Below, in pieces: positions 44,746 through 54,211 of a stretch of 64,000 nucleotides of DNA (positions are counted from its first letter, which is position 1; every line of letters starts with the position of its first letter). Under the pieces are notes generated by a model. That model had not been told where the DNA came from, did no database searches, and saw only the letters and a list, made by a program, of their open reading frames with translations. Origin of the DNA: Leptospira limi (GTDB taxonomy: Bacteria > Spirochaetota > Leptospiria > Leptospirales > Leptospiraceae); NCBI RefSeq assembly GCF_026151395.1, contig NZ_JAMQPV010000001.1, positions 1,612,001 to 1,676,000 on the forward strand. The letters are read 5' to 3'. Made by a program: the position numbers and the translations under genes.

Positions 44746-47168
44746 TGACTATGAACAAAGAAAAAACACTTCGAATTACCATCACTACCTTCTTTAGTAT
44801 TGCACTTCTGGGAGGACTCTTTTTTGGATACATTCTTTCCGAAGTGAACAAAGGGAAAGAATTACAAAAACTAGCATCTTACCAACCAACTACTCCAACT
44901 AAATTATATGATACCAATGGAGTTTTGTTTGCTGAGTTATACCGCCACAAACAAGAATTATTAAAATACAGTGATATTCCACCTCATGTGATCCATGCAT
45001 TTTTATCAGTAGAAGATGATAATTTTTTCAATCACTTTGGTATTGATTTTTTAGCCATTGTAAGAGCTGCGATTAAAAACGTTTTTGCCGGCCGTATTGT
45101 CCAAGGTGGATCCACCTTAACCCAACAGTTAGCAAAAACCATCTTACAACAAAGGAAAAAAACCTTTGGACGTAAATTCCTCGAAGCACTTCTCACCTTA
45201 CAAATCGAACAAGAATACACCAAAGAAGAAATCTTAGAAATTTATTTTAACTTAATTTATTTGGGCCATGGAACAACTGGTTTGTCGTCTGCAGCCAATG
45301 TATATTTCCAAAAAGATGTTAGAGACTTAAGTATCGCTGAAGCAGCACTTTTAGCAAGACTTCCTAAAGCACCTGTTACCTATTCCCCTTTCAAAAACCC
45401 GAAAGAAGCCAAACAAGCGCATATGGTGGTGCTTGGCCTCATGGCAAAAAATGGTTTTATTCCGAAAGACCAAGTAAAGAAAATTCACGATGATTTTTGG
45501 GAACGGTATTGGCCAGTTGTCATCACTCAATCACCATCTCGTTCCACTTGGGGTGCTAAACTCAACCGTGCCCCTTATTTTACAGAGTGGGTTCGCCAAA
45601 TCTTAGAGAAGGAATTGGGAGAGGAGGCTCTTTACACAGGTGGACTCCGTGTTTATACCACACTTGATGTGAGAAAACAAGAAATTGCAGAAGAAGAATT
45701 ACGAAAAGGCCTAATCGAACAAGACAAATCTGCATTTGGTGCAAACTTCCGTTATGCGGGGCGTGCCGATCGTGGTCTTGTTTCTTTATACAATTTGTTT
45801 GGTTCCATATTCCCTGTGGGTGTCCCATATGTAACAAGTTTGGATGACAGGCAAGTATTTCGTCTGCATTTAGAAAAAGAAATGGCACCGGCTCTGGAAT
45901 TGTTAACGGATTTTATCCCTTCCGAAAACGAAAGTGCAGCAGTCAAAGAATTCCAAAGATCCTCTCTTGTATTTTCTTCCAACTTACACGTAGAAGGTGC
46001 TATCATTACCATCGACCACCAAACTGGTTATATCCAAACCATGGTGGGTGGTTCAAGGTTCTCTCCTAAAAACCAATTTAACCGTGCGATGCAAGCAAGA
46101 CGCCAAACAGGTTCTGCATTCAAACCATTTGTTTATGCAGCTGCTATCCAAAACCGTGCTGTTGGATCGGGAACAGGGATTATGGATGCACCACTTACCA
46201 CCATTACGGAAGAAGGGGAAGGGTATTCGCCTCAAGACATTTCTGGTGATTTCCGAGGTATGGTTCCTCTGTCTCGCGCACTCTCTTTATCCTTAAACAT
46301 TGTGTCGGTGCAAGTTCTCATGCGAACTGGGACCGATTCCGTCATTGATTTTGCCTCCAAAGTCACAAAAACCAATAAAGCTAGGTTCCCAACAGGTCCA
46401 GCCCTGGCATTGGGAGTTGCAGAACTCACACCTTATGAAATGGCTCTTGGGTATTCTATCCTTGCAAACAAAGGAAAAGATGTAATTCCATTTAGTGTTC
46501 GTTATGTGCTAAACCAAAGTGGGACTGTTGTTTATAATAAAGAAAAGGAAGTCCAAGAAACTTTGGCTGAAGAAGCCAAAAATGGAACCATCCAAATCAT
46601 TCCTGAAGCCACAGCATATATCATTAAACAAATGTTAATCGGTGTGGCAATGGGAGGAACACCAACCCAAGCCTTGCGTGCTGCAGACAAAGGAAATTAT
46701 AAAGGGGAATCTGGCGGAAAAACAGGTTCTACATCTTCATATACCAATGTTTGGTATGCCGGTTTTGATCCAAAATACACATCCATTGTTTGGATGGGTT
46801 TTGATAAATCCTCTCTTTCTCTTGGAAAGGGAGTCACTGCTGCTGGTGTAGCGGCACCGATTTGGGGGAAAATGTATTCGCGTTTTTACAACGAAGGGCC
46901 TTATCCAAGTTTTTACCCCAATGGCAAATCGGATGAAATTCCTGCCGATGTGGTCAAAGGGGCCACTTGTGCGTTTAACGGACTTTCACCAGGACCAAAT
47001 TGCCCTCTCACTGGAAATTTATTCTTAAAACCAATTACGATTGCAGGCCGTACCTTGTCTGTACCTGGTGGACGGCAATGTGATGGGGACAGAGACCACT
47101 ATAGATCGATGGATCTAAATGACTTCTTACAACGTGAATTGGAAATCTCTGACGACGAACTGAAGTAA
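44745..47168 (+). CDS. class A penicillin-binding protein (PBP1A-like)
   Basis: An 807-residue bifunctional peptidoglycan synthase: one N-terminal transmembrane helix ([19 protein letters not shown]), then a glycosyltransferase domain (GT51) with [18 protein letters not shown] and [12 protein letters not shown], then a transpeptidase domain with the S-x-x-K serine in [21 protein letters not shown] and KTGST. It polymerises glycan strands and cross-links them outside the inner membrane. The C-terminal Cys pair ([13 protein letters not shown]) is unusual but common in some spirochaete PBPs. The gene overlaps the MBL-fold gene by one base and ends before a hairpin-plus-T-run terminator. Confidence 0.95.
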   Translation: MTMNKEKTLRITITTFFSIALLGGLFFGYILSEVNKGKELQKLASYQPTTPTKLYDTNGVLFAELYRHKQELLKYSDIPPHVIHAFLSVEDDNFFNHFGIDFLAIVRAAIKNVFAGRIVQGGSTLTQQLAKTILQQRKKTFGRKFLEALLTLQIEQEYTKEEILEIYFNLIYLGHGTTGLSSAANVYFQKDVRDLSIAEAALLARLPKAPVTYSPFKNPKEAKQAHMVVLGLMAKNGFIPKDQVKKIHDDFWERYWPVVITQSPSRSTWGAKLNRAPYFTEWVRQILEKELGEEALYTGGLRVYTTLDVRKQEIAEEELRKGLIEQDKSAFGANFRYAGRADRGLVSLYNLFGSIFPVGVPYVTSLDDRQVFRLHLEKEMAPALELLTDFIPSENESAAVKEFQRSSLVFSSNLHVEGAIITIDHQTGYIQTMVGGSRFSPKNQFNRAMQARRQTGSAFKPFVYAAAIQNRAVGSGTGIMDAPLTTITEEGEGYSPQDISGDFRGMVPLSRALSLSLNIVSVQVLMRTGTDSVIDFASKVTKTNKARFPTGPALALGVAELTPYEMALGYSILANKGKDVIPFSVRYVLNQSGTVVYNKEKEVQETLAEEAKNGTIQIIPEATAYIIKQMLIGVAMGGTPTQALRAADKGNYKGESGGKTGSTSSYTNVWYAGFDPKYTSIVWMGFDKSSLSLGKGVTAAGVAAPIWGKMYSRFYNEGPYPSFYPNGKSDEIPADVVKGATCAFNGLSPGPNCPLTGNLFLKPITIAGRTLSVPGGRQCDGDRDHYRSMDLNDFLQRELEISDDELK

Positions 47169-47208
47169 GTCCCCGTTCTAAATCCACTTTTCAAACCTTT
47201 CGTATGAG

Positions 47209-47273
47209 AACCAAATCTCTTCTTTTTCGGCAAAGGAAGGAGGGGGATTTGGTTTGTTTTCCCTTTTTTTTTT
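47209..47273 (+). terminator. Rho-independent-type terminator after the PBP gene
   Basis: AACCAAATC (47209-47217) pairs perfectly with GATTTGGTT (47246-47254), and a T-rich run with ten consecutive T follows to 47273. The 28-base loop is long but contains further short complementarity (TCTTC with GAAGG). It ends the PBP transcript and isolates the downstream sigma-54 promoter. The rest of this 268-base gap holds nothing else I can support. Confidence 0.6.
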
Positions 47274-47387
47274 AGGCAATTTCTTGCAAACCACTCAATC
47301 TGCGTAATTTTTCAGCAGTTTGAAGGGCCCAAACCATTCCGAATCTTCGTAAAAGGCAAATCTAAGCGGTTTTAGAGGGATCTCATG

Positions 47388-47407
47388 TTGGCACGATAGT
47401 TGCATCT
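47388..47407 (+). promoter_or_regulatory. sigma-54 promoter (-24/-12)
   Basis: TTGGCACGATAGTTGCATCT matches the sigma-54 consensus TGGCAC-N5-TTGC exactly, with GG at 47390-47391 and GC at 47402-47403. It predicts a transcript start near 47414, 23 bases before the ATG at 47437, with GGAGGG (47428-47433) as ribosome site. No bacterial activator gene with an AAA+ domain is in the window. Confidence 0.82.
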
Positions 47408-47436
47408 ATTCTCATGAACAGCAGTTCGGAGGGAAT

Positions 47437-47877
47437 ATGAAAAAACTACTCTTAACCATCATTATCTTAGCGATCAACTTCTCAGTGAAAGCTGGAGAGT
47501 CTTCTTTTTTGAATGATGATGTAGCCTCCCTCATTGGCCAATACGATAACGAAACTTTGGCTGCCATTTCCAATGAACTTGTGAAAATGGCGAACGAAGA
47601 AGAAGGAATGGGAGAGTTTGATTTAGCTTCTACTCATTATGACCGTGCAATTAAAATCCGTGAAGCAATCGGTATGAAATCCCATAAAAGTTTTGCTTCG
47701 ATCCAATACTTAGCAAGCCAAGCGTATTCAAAAGCTGGTAACTTTTGTGAAGCTTCTACTTATGCAAAAAAAGCAAGTGATGCTTTCCGTGCACATGGAA
47801 TTTCTAAATTCGAACACAAAGCTGAATTGGAATCAAAACAATTTGCAAAGGCTTGTGCGGTGGTGGCTGTTCGTTAA
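47437..47877 (+). CDS. exported TPR-like protein under sigma-54 control
   Basis: A 146-residue protein with a signal peptide (LLLTIIILAINFSVKA) and a helical mature part. The helices ASTHYDRAIKIREAIG and LASQAYSKAGNFCEASTYAK are TPR-like pairs, so it probably mediates protein contacts in the periplasm or on the surface. Two Cys (NFCEA and KACAV) could pair. I do not recognise the family; similar short proteins occur across Leptospira. It stands alone behind a sigma-54 promoter, so it should respond to nitrogen, envelope or other sigma-54 signals. Confidence 0.72.
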   Translation: MKKLLLTIIILAINFSVKAGESSFLNDDVASLIGQYDNETLAAISNELVKMANEEEGMGEFDLASTHYDRAIKIREAIGMKSHKSFASIQYLASQAYSKAGNFCEASTYAKKASDAFRAHGISKFEHKAELESKQFAKACAVVAVR

Positions 47878-47939
47878 ACAAAACTTGTTGTTATGATTCT
47901 TTCTAGAGATGGTTACCCTTTTTTGATTCTTCCTTCGAA

Positions 47940-48653
47940 TCAATCCAACTTCACGTGATGATACACGTGGGGTTGGAATTCTTTTTTCCCATACTTACGT
48001 ATCGCAATTTCCAATAATCTCGTTTTTTCATATGGGATGTCTGATTCCCAAGCAATCCCAAAATTGGCTTCTGTATAACCAGATTCATATTGAAGTGGGT
48101 ATAAAGATTTTCCGTCATAATAATAGAGTAGTTTATGTTCGAATTTTTTTGTGGAATCGACAACAAAGACCTCGCATGGAATCCGATTTGTGAATTGTTT
48201 AGTGATTTGGATTTTAGTTTGTTCCAATCGACATTCTTTTACATTCAATTCTTTTGTTGTTAAAAGGACCCATTCCTTTGATTTCTCAATGGAACCTTTC
48301 CCAATGATTTGGCGAAATTGGAAGTGGTCTTTGTATACCTTCCATTCTCTCCAAATTTTTTTAAATTCGAGAATTGGTTCGATGTAAATGGATTCCGTCC
48401 AAAAGAGTTGGAAATCTTTTGATCCCATCGCTGATTTTTTTTCAGCAGGCCTTTTGTATGACCCAAGGAGTAAGTCTGAATCTTTTGGAAATTCTTTCGG
48501 TAAAGTCCGAATCCATCCAAGTTTTGGTGTGCAAAAGAGTGGGAAAAAAAACACCAAAAGAAGAAGGAATTTCTTCTTTTGGTGTAGAACTAAAGTCAAA
48601 TTGGAATTACAATTTGATTTAGAATTGGAAGTAAATAAAATCTTGTCCACCAT
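47940..48653 (-). CDS. predicted lipoprotein, unknown function
   Basis: A 237-residue protein with a hydrophobic segment KKFLLLLVFFFPLFC, a likely lipobox Cys, then TPKLGWIRTLPKEFPKD. The remainder is mixed alpha/beta (TESIYIEPILEFKKIWREWK, LYYYDGKSLYPLQYESG). No family recognised. The start is uncertain: ATG 48653 would put 38 residues before the signal helix, so a TTG at 48599 (20 bases after the MBOAT stop) gives a better signal peptide. It follows the MBOAT gene and may be co-transcribed with it. Confidence 0.65.
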   Translation of the reverse strand: MVDKILFTSNSKSNCNSNLTLVLHQKKKFLLLLVFFFPLFCTPKLGWIRTLPKEFPKDSDLLLGSYKRPAEKKSAMGSKDFQLFWTESIYIEPILEFKKIWREWKVYKDHFQFRQIIGKGSIEKSKEWVLLTTKELNVKECRLEQTKIQITKQFTNRIPCEVFVVDSTKKFEHKLLYYYDGKSLYPLQYESGYTEANFGIAWESDIPYEKTRLLEIAIRKYGKKEFQPHVYHHVKLD

Positions 48654-50046
48654 CTCCAAAAATTCCGAGTAAAAGTAAGATTACGACGGATAAAATGGGG
48701 AGTAAAATATTTTGAAAGGGTTTTAGTTTTTCATACACAAACGGTGAGTATTGGAACCAGTTGAACATAAGTCCTAAGGCAATGAAGGTGGGAAGTTCAT
48801 CAACTCGGCTTAAGGTATCTCCAGTATTACGAAGGGTCAATACACCTTTAAAAATTTCATAAGCAACATTTAAGGATTCTGCTCCTCTTGCTGCTGCACG
48901 GAAAAACACTCCAGAGAATGTAAATACAATGAAGATCACAATGGTTCGTATGATTCCTGCAAGTGGGAAGGTATCTGGTATGAATTTCTTTTTGCCACGG
49001 TGGAGGTATAAAGACCTTTCGATCCAAATGAGAGCCCCTAAATACGCACCCCAAAGGACAAAGGCCCAATTGGCTCCATGCCACAACCCTCCAAGGCACA
49101 TGGTGATAAAGGAATTCAAATTGGATCGGAAAATGCTCCCTTTACTTCCACCTAATGGAATGTAAATGTAGTCACGTAACCAAGAGGATAATGTGATGTG
49201 CCATCTGCTCCAAAGTTCTCGGAAAGACTGTGAAAAAAATGGACCTTGGAAGTTTTCTGGAATCTCATATCCCAGTAAATTAGCAGATCCTCTTGCCATA
49301 TCCGTATACCCAGAAAAGTCACAATACACTTGGATCGCGAAGGCAAGGACACTAAAGAAAATCGAAAAACTATCGTATTTCGCGGGGTCTAGATACAAAG
49401 GAGAAATGATTGGTGCGATGTTTTCTGCAATGATGACCTTTTTAAACAAACCACCAATGATGAGGAATATTCCCTTTTTCATTCGGTCTTGGTCTATGGT
49501 GGGGTGGTCGAGTTGAGGGAGGAAATCCTGTGACCTCATAATCGGACCAGCGATGAGTTGTGGGAAAAACAAAATGAACAAGAAGTAGTCCACAGTGGAC
49601 ATTCTTTTTTCTATGATTCCGCGGTGGATGTCCACTTGTACAGCAATGATCTGGAAGGTATAAAAACTAATCGCCAGTGGTAAAAAGATGCTCCATGAGC
49701 CAGCAATTTCTTTGAAACTAGGATACCCCGTTAAAGAATATAATGAATCGGTAATGAAGTAAAAATACTTAAAGAACGCTAAATTAAGAACGTTTAAAAT
49801 GACAATTGTGTATAAAACACTGTTGTGATTTTCTCCTTTTTCTTTTTTCCGAAACATCCATTCGCTAAACGCATAGTTAACAAGAATGACTAAAAGGAAG
49901 TGGAATAAAAAAGGAAAACTAAAATAGGCGTAAAAAATAAGAGAAGAAACCACAAGAAGGGGTTTTCTCCCCTTTTGTGGAATGTTCCAATAGATTAAAT
50001 AGGTAAGCGCAAATAAAATTAAATACGGAATCGAATTGAATAACAT
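48619..50046 (-). CDS. MBOAT family O-acyltransferase (AlgI-like)
   Basis: A 475-residue membrane protein with about eleven helices. The MBOAT marks are visible: RWHITLSSWLRDYIYIPLGG, then the catalytic His in LGGLWHGANWAFVLWG, and the earlier QIIAVQVDIHRGIIEK segment of AlgI-type members. These enzymes acylate (often acetylate) envelope polysaccharides, taking the acyl group across the inner membrane; a periplasmic partner such as AlgJ or a GDSL protein is usual. None is obvious nearby, though the following lipoprotein gene is a candidate. The substrate is unknown. Confidence 0.92.
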   Translation of the reverse strand: MLFNSIPYLILFALTYLIYWNIPQKGRKPLLVVSSLIFYAYFSFPFLFHFLLVILVNYAFSEWMFRKKEKGENHNSVLYTIVILNVLNLAFFKYFYFITDSLYSLTGYPSFKEIAGSWSIFLPLAISFYTFQIIAVQVDIHRGIIEKRMSTVDYFLFILFFPQLIAGPIMRSQDFLPQLDHPTIDQDRMKKGIFLIIGGLFKKVIIAENIAPIISPLYLDPAKYDSFSIFFSVLAFAIQVYCDFSGYTDMARGSANLLGYEIPENFQGPFFSQSFRELWSRWHITLSSWLRDYIYIPLGGSKGSIFRSNLNSFITMCLGGLWHGANWAFVLWGAYLGALIWIERSLYLHRGKKKFIPDTFPLAGIIRTIVIFIVFTFSGVFFRAAARGAESLNVAYEIFKGVLTLRNTGDTLSRVDELPTFIALGLMFNWFQYSPFVYEKLKPFQNILLPILSVVILLLLGIFGDGGQDFIYFQF

Positions 50047-50066
50047 GAATTAGGTAACCTTAAAAT

Positions 50067-51065
50067 TTAGATATCCCAGAGGTATAAAAACTTCGAGTTC
50101 GTATTTGTTCCAAGAAGTTTATCAGCGATACCAAATGAAATAGGATTTCCTTTCACGTCAGTTGCTTGGTAAATATTTTCCACAGGTACTTTTCCTCTTT
50201 GGTAAGTAACAATACGAGGTGATCCTTGTGGGTTGCCTTCATACTTAGGGTGTTTCATGAGTTCGATTACAAAATTATCAAAATAACCGATAAAATCAAT
50301 CATCCCTTCTTTCTGTGCTTGTTCCGCTGTGAAGATCCTTCCATCACAAATTTCTTTGAGTCTGGATTCAGAAACTTTAGGTCTGCCTTTTTTCACAACA
50401 TCAAAAAAGCGAGCATACAAACTATCAATGATTGACTGTAAAATTTTTCTTTGTTCCGCAGTCATTTCTGTTGTAGGTGAACCAAGGGCTTTGTTTGGAC
50501 CAGAGGTAAAGGATTGGTCTTTCACTCCAATTTTGTCTAAACCTTCTTTCACATTGATCCCCGACATGATCACACCAACAGAACCTGTAACAGTTGTTGG
50601 GTGGGCACCTATGGAATCTGTTGCCATTGCAATGTAATAAGCACCACTAGCAGCTGTATCCATAAATCCTGCAAAAACAGGGATCCCTTTACGTTCTTTG
50701 AATTTTTTCACTTCTTGGTAGATGATGTCACTTGCCGTAACAGTTCCACCAGGAGAGTTGATTTTTAAGATCACACCTTTGACATCAGGGTCTCTCTCTG
50801 CACGTTTGAGTGATTCTTTCACTCGGACGACCATCGAATCAGAAGAAGGTCCAAAAAAGGATTCTTTTCCTTCATCAGAAATCATCCCTTCGATTGAGAT
50901 AATTACGATTTTTTCTTGATCCTTTCCAGCAATGAGTTTCTCTTCGAATTCAGACTTAGCTGTTGGAGGGAATAAATTCATACTATTCCCAATGACACAT
51001 GATTCTGTAAAAAGAATCGAAAGAAGAACGACGGAACTAATTAGACCAAACTTTCTTAAAGGCAT
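50067..51065 (-). CDS. sppA: signal peptide peptidase SppA
   Basis: A 332-residue S49-family serine protease of the short, B. subtilis type. The N-terminal hydrophobic stretch ends SILFTESC, a possible lipobox. Family marks follow: KGVILKINSPGGTVTASD, the catalytic Ser in MDTAASGAYYIAMA, SVGVIMSG, and the catalytic Lys in FTSGPNKALGSPT. It degrades signal peptides left in the membrane after secretion. I start at ATG 51065, with AAAGG about 5 bases upstream; a longer reading to 51299 would cross the divergent epimerase gene. Confidence 0.92.
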   Translation of the reverse strand: MPLRKFGLISSVVLLSILFTESCVIGNSMNLFPPTAKSEFEEKLIAGKDQEKIVIISIEGMISDEGKESFFGPSSDSMVVRVKESLKRAERDPDVKGVILKINSPGGTVTASDIIYQEVKKFKERKGIPVFAGFMDTAASGAYYIAMATDSIGAHPTTVTGSVGVIMSGINVKEGLDKIGVKDQSFTSGPNKALGSPTTEMTAEQRKILQSIIDSLYARFFDVVKKGRPKVSESRLKEICDGRIFTAEQAQKEGMIDFIGYFDNFVIELMKHPKYEGNPQGSPRIVTYQRGKVPVENIYQATDVKGNPISFGIADKLLGTNTNSKFLYLWDI

Positions 51066-51120
51066 ACAAACCTTTCTAAGATGGCAAACTCTGACTTCAA
51101 TCATTTTTGGGAGATAAATC

Positions 51121-52017
51121 TTGCACCAACTGAAAACAAAATACTCTAGTTTTGGGACAGAACCCACTGGAGGGGGGCAATGGTTGCATTTGAATCTCCA
51201 TTCTCCCGTAGATGGCTCTACAGTCTCTGTTGTTGCAGGCCATAAAGCCCCAGATCCATTTTTTGCCTCAGGTTCGTTTTTGATGTTCCCCTGGGTCAAT
51301 CGATTGGAACCAAATCCATGGGCGAGAGAGCCATTTTATCCCAGTATCCATTGGTTGACAGATGGGAACGGAATCCCACTCCATGGGCTATTTCATAACC
51401 TACCAAGAACCATACTTTCCGATACACAAGGGGACTTGGAATCCACTGTCAAATTTTCCATGGACATTCCGGAAACTTGGGAAGGGACCTTACTTTCCAA
51501 AATCCAAGTGACGGAAGTGTACCAACTTTCCCCTTCAGAACTCAAAATCATCTATGAATTAAAGAACCAATCAGAAGAAGAATTTCCCTTTTCACTTGGA
51601 ATCCATCCCTATTTCCGTTGGAACGAAGAAGAAAGTATCGATGATCTATTTCTCATCGGATCTGGATTCCACCAAATCAAACTGGGAGATTACCTTTTAC
51701 CGGAACGCGTATTAGGTGGTGAGTTGTTACTCAATGGTGAGTTGCCACTGATGGGAAAAAGTTTGGATGATTTGTATGGAGCGACTGGAAATGAAACTCC
51801 TTACATTGGTCTTTTTTCGATGAACAAAAAGGAGAAGTTACTTATCTCAGGTGGGAACTTTTACCAAGTATACACTCCACAAGATAGAAGGTCAATTGCG
51901 ATTGAACCGATGACAAGCACTGGCAATTTTTTACATTTCCCTGGTGCAAATCCTAGTCTAATCAAAGCACATTCCGAAAAAAAAATCGAATTTTCGATTC
52001 GTTTGGATCAATTCTAA
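51121..52017 (+). CDS. aldose 1-epimerase family protein
   Basis: A 298-residue protein of the galactose mutarotase fold. The N-terminal FASGSFLMFPWVNRLEPNPW corresponds to the family's N-R substrate-binding block. Catalytic candidates are the His of LGIHPYFRW and the Glu of SIAIEPMTS near the C-terminus, the usual order. Such enzymes interconvert alpha and beta sugars; members without a galactose pathway act on other aldoses or hexose-6-phosphates. The start is TTG at 51121 with GGGAG 7 bases upstream. It is divergent from sppA. Confidence 0.86.
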   Translation: MHQLKTKYSSFGTEPTGGGQWLHLNLHSPVDGSTVSVVAGHKAPDPFFASGSFLMFPWVNRLEPNPWAREPFYPSIHWLTDGNGIPLHGLFHNLPRTILSDTQGDLESTVKFSMDIPETWEGTLLSKIQVTEVYQLSPSELKIIYELKNQSEEEFPFSLGIHPYFRWNEEESIDDLFLIGSGFHQIKLGDYLLPERVLGGELLLNGELPLMGKSLDDLYGATGNETPYIGLFSMNKKEKLLISGGNFYQVYTPQDRRSIAIEPMTSTGNFLHFPGANPSLIKAHSEKKIEFSIRLDQF

Positions 52018-52077
52018 AAAAAAATATTCTCTTTATCGAACAAACTGTCTAACAAAAAAAAAGAGGATAGTTCCCCA

Positions 52078-52287
52078 ATGTCAGATGCCCTAGTGAATAC
52101 TTGTAAACAAATTAGTAAAAACCTTTTGGAAATCAAATATTTCGCAGAGAAAAAAAACACTAGTAGAACTTCTGTTTACCGAGCTTTACAAGACCAAAAA
52201 ATCAATGAAGTAGTGATTGGAAAAAATTCACGTTTCATTATTTTAGATGATGCTGCGAAGAAATGGAAACCTGGTAGACAGGCCTAA
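52078..52287 (+). CDS. small DNA-binding-like protein
   Basis: A 69-residue protein with a likely helix-turn-helix: IKYFAEKKNTSRTSVYRALQ, then a beta wing with NSRFIILDDAAKKW. That layout resembles excisionase- or MerR-type winged helices, so it is probably a small DNA-binding regulator. A ribosome site (AGAGGAT) lies upstream. The last 50 bases overlap the convergent gene. No phage or integrase genes are near. The functional call is tentative. Confidence 0.6.
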   Translation: MSDALVNTCKQISKNLLEIKYFAEKKNTSRTSVYRALQDQKINEVVIGKNSRFIILDDAAKKWKPGRQA

Positions 52288-53086
52288 ATTCAAATTCTTC
52301 TCCATGTAAGTTGGATTCAATCCAATCTGTTGTTTCTCCTTCATTCCATTGGTTCCAAATTTCATTTGGAATCAGCGATCGGATAGAAGTTGGGACCAGT
52401 GGTTTTAATCCAAAAAAAGGTAACAAGTATTCGTCAGTTTGGTTTTCGAATAGATAACCTAAAAAACTAAAATAAACCTTACCTAAGCTTTTGTCCAAAT
52501 GAGTGTCTCTAGTTTTGATGTAACACTCACCAAATTTTGGGTAAGGTGCTTTAAACGTTTTTTTATGAAATCTGTATTGGATTCCCTTTAAATACCCAAG
52601 CCTGAGTATCAGTTTGGATGCCCCCGAAACCATTTGTAAATGGCGATGTTCGATTGGGCTATTGAACCCATCCATATCCAAACTGGCATTCACAATGATT
52701 ACATTGCCTAAATCTAATTGTAAAGGTTCCTTCCACCATTGTTCTATGGATTCCCAAACCTTTGGTTTGGTTTTCGGCTTTGTTTTATTTTCGATGTTTG
52801 ATCGTAAAATGTCTGTTAAGTGAGACTTCTTCTTTTTTCCAAATGACTTGGGAAATAAAAAAAAGGAAATCGAATCCAAAATTGAGAACGCATACAAAAA
52901 ATCGAAGGAAACACTCGAATGAGACAATGCTTCTGGTTTGGTTTTCCATGAAGTGACTTGGTAGGGAAAGAAGTTCTGAAATCCCGATTCTTCCCAATCG
53001 AGAATCCTTTTTTGTAATTTGGTTTCTACCATAGGGAGATGTTCTAAGGAAATCGAGAGTTCAAATGTTTTTGGGAATTTCCACAT
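52238..53086 (-). CDS. protein of unknown function
   Basis: A 282-residue protein without a signal peptide. The pattern is mixed alpha/beta, with IIVNASLDMDGFNSPIEHRH and FGLKPLVPTSIRSLIPNEIW as the most conserved-looking parts. I recognise no domain. It overlaps the small DNA-binding gene by 50 bases at its 3' end, and its ATG is 34 bases from the divergent LOG gene start. A cytoplasmic location is likely. Confidence 0.65.
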   Translation of the reverse strand: MWKFPKTFELSISLEHLPMVETKLQKRILDWEESGFQNFFPYQVTSWKTKPEALSHSSVSFDFLYAFSILDSISFFLFPKSFGKKKKSHLTDILRSNIENKTKPKTKPKVWESIEQWWKEPLQLDLGNVIIVNASLDMDGFNSPIEHRHLQMVSGASKLILRLGYLKGIQYRFHKKTFKAPYPKFGECYIKTRDTHLDKSLGKVYFSFLGYLFENQTDEYLLPFFGLKPLVPTSIRSLIPNEIWNQWNEGETTDWIESNLHGEEFEFRPVYQVSISSQHHLK

Positions 53087-53120
53087 CTTTTATACCAATC
53101 GGTCGATCTATGATAACAAG

Positions 53121-53885
53121 ATGAATGATTTAGCCTTTGAGAATCAAAGTTTTTTATGGGGAAATGAAGCAGGGCCGATACGGATCCTTTCGGAATACCT
53201 ACATCCCAAGGCGGAGTTCAATGAACATGGAATTACCGATACCATTGTTGTTTTTGGTTCTGCGAGGATCCCGTCTCAGGAAAAAATCCAAACCGAAAAT
53301 CCTTCTCCCTTAGAAGGTCTTAGCCCATACTACGAAGAAGCCAGAGAATTTTCCCGATTGATTTCAGAATGGGCAGAAGTTTTAAAGTTGGATGTCCCGA
53401 ATCGGAATTTGCTCATTTGCACAGGAGGTGGACCTGGGATCATGGAAGCAGGGAACCGAGGTGCCAAAGAAGCAGGGGCAAAATCGGTTGCGTTAAACAT
53501 CGTCCTTCCTCACGAACAACACCCGAATCCGTATGTGAACAAAGAACTTACGTTTGAGTTTCATTACTTTTTTATGCGTAAACTTTGGTTTATGAAAACA
53601 TGCCGAGGGATGATTGCATTTCCTGGTGGATTTGGGACCTTTGATGAATTATTTGAAACCCTTACCCTTGTCCAGACTGGAAAAAAAAGTAGGATTCCCA
53701 TCCTTCTCTATGGAACTAAATTTTGGACGGAAGTGATCAATTTCAAAAAATTAGCGGAGATGAAGCTGATTTCGGAAGAAGACCTCCATTTATTTGGATT
53801 TGCTGACAGTCCAGTTGAAGCACTTCGATTCTTTCAGGAAAAGATTCGTTTCGAATTGACCCATTCTGAGGGTACAAAAACATAG
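53121..53885 (+). CDS. LOG family protein (lysine decarboxylase-like fold)
   Basis: A 254-residue protein with the two LOG marks: an upstream LLICTGGGPGIMEAGNRGA and the signature PGGFGTFDELFE. LOG proteins are nucleoside-5'-monophosphate phosphoribohydrolases, often called cytokinin-activating, or act as nucleotide-processing enzymes; none is a true lysine decarboxylase. I use ATG 53121; a start near 53019 would overlap the divergent gene. It sits 18 bases ahead of rpmB and may share its transcript. Confidence 0.9.
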   Translation: MNDLAFENQSFLWGNEAGPIRILSEYLHPKAEFNEHGITDTIVVFGSARIPSQEKIQTENPSPLEGLSPYYEEAREFSRLISEWAEVLKLDVPNRNLLICTGGGPGIMEAGNRGAKEAGAKSVALNIVLPHEQHPNPYVNKELTFEFHYFFMRKLWFMKTCRGMIAFPGGFGTFDELFETLTLVQTGKKSRIPILLYGTKFWTEVINFKKLAEMKLISEEDLHLFGFADSPVEALRFFQEKIRFELTHSEGTKT

Positions 53886-53903
53886 CGAAACAAGGTAATA
53901 ATT

Positions 53904-54188
53904 ATGGCTAGAACATGTGTAGTAACCGGAAAAGGAACAACGGCAGGGAACAACGTATCCCATTCTCATAAAAAGAATCGCCGTATCTGGAAGGTGAATG
54001 TGATCACAAAAAAAATCTTCTTGGAAGACGAGAACCGTTGGGTTCGCGTTAAGATTTCTACACGTGCTTTGAGAACCCTTCGTAAAAAAGGTTTGAAAGT
54101 GGCAATCAAAGACCACGGCGGTGATATCTCCGCAATCACTCCTAAAAAATACGTAGGAATCACTCCAAAAGCACAACCAGCAACTTAA
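53904..54188 (+). CDS. rpmB: 50S ribosomal protein L28
   Basis: A 94-residue basic protein starting [20 protein letters not shown], the standard L28 opening, followed by [20 protein letters not shown] and [16 protein letters not shown]28 is a structural part of the large ribosomal subunit. Only one N-terminal Cys is present, so it is the zinc-free form. AGGT lies about 8 bases before the ATG. It follows the LOG gene closely and precedes nth. Confidence 0.98.
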   Translation: MARTCVVTGKGTTAGNNVSHSHKKNRRIWKVNVITKKIFLEDENRWVRVKISTRALRTLRKKGLKVAIKDHGGDISAITPKKYVGITPKAQPAT

Positions 54189-54211
54189 ATCTCAGATTTC
54201 GTTGTTCTGGA

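Noticed and set aside
47877..47940. Small GATTC/GAATC hairpin between convergent genes
   Set aside because: It has only 5 base pairs and the T-run lies on the wrong side for a plus-strand terminator.
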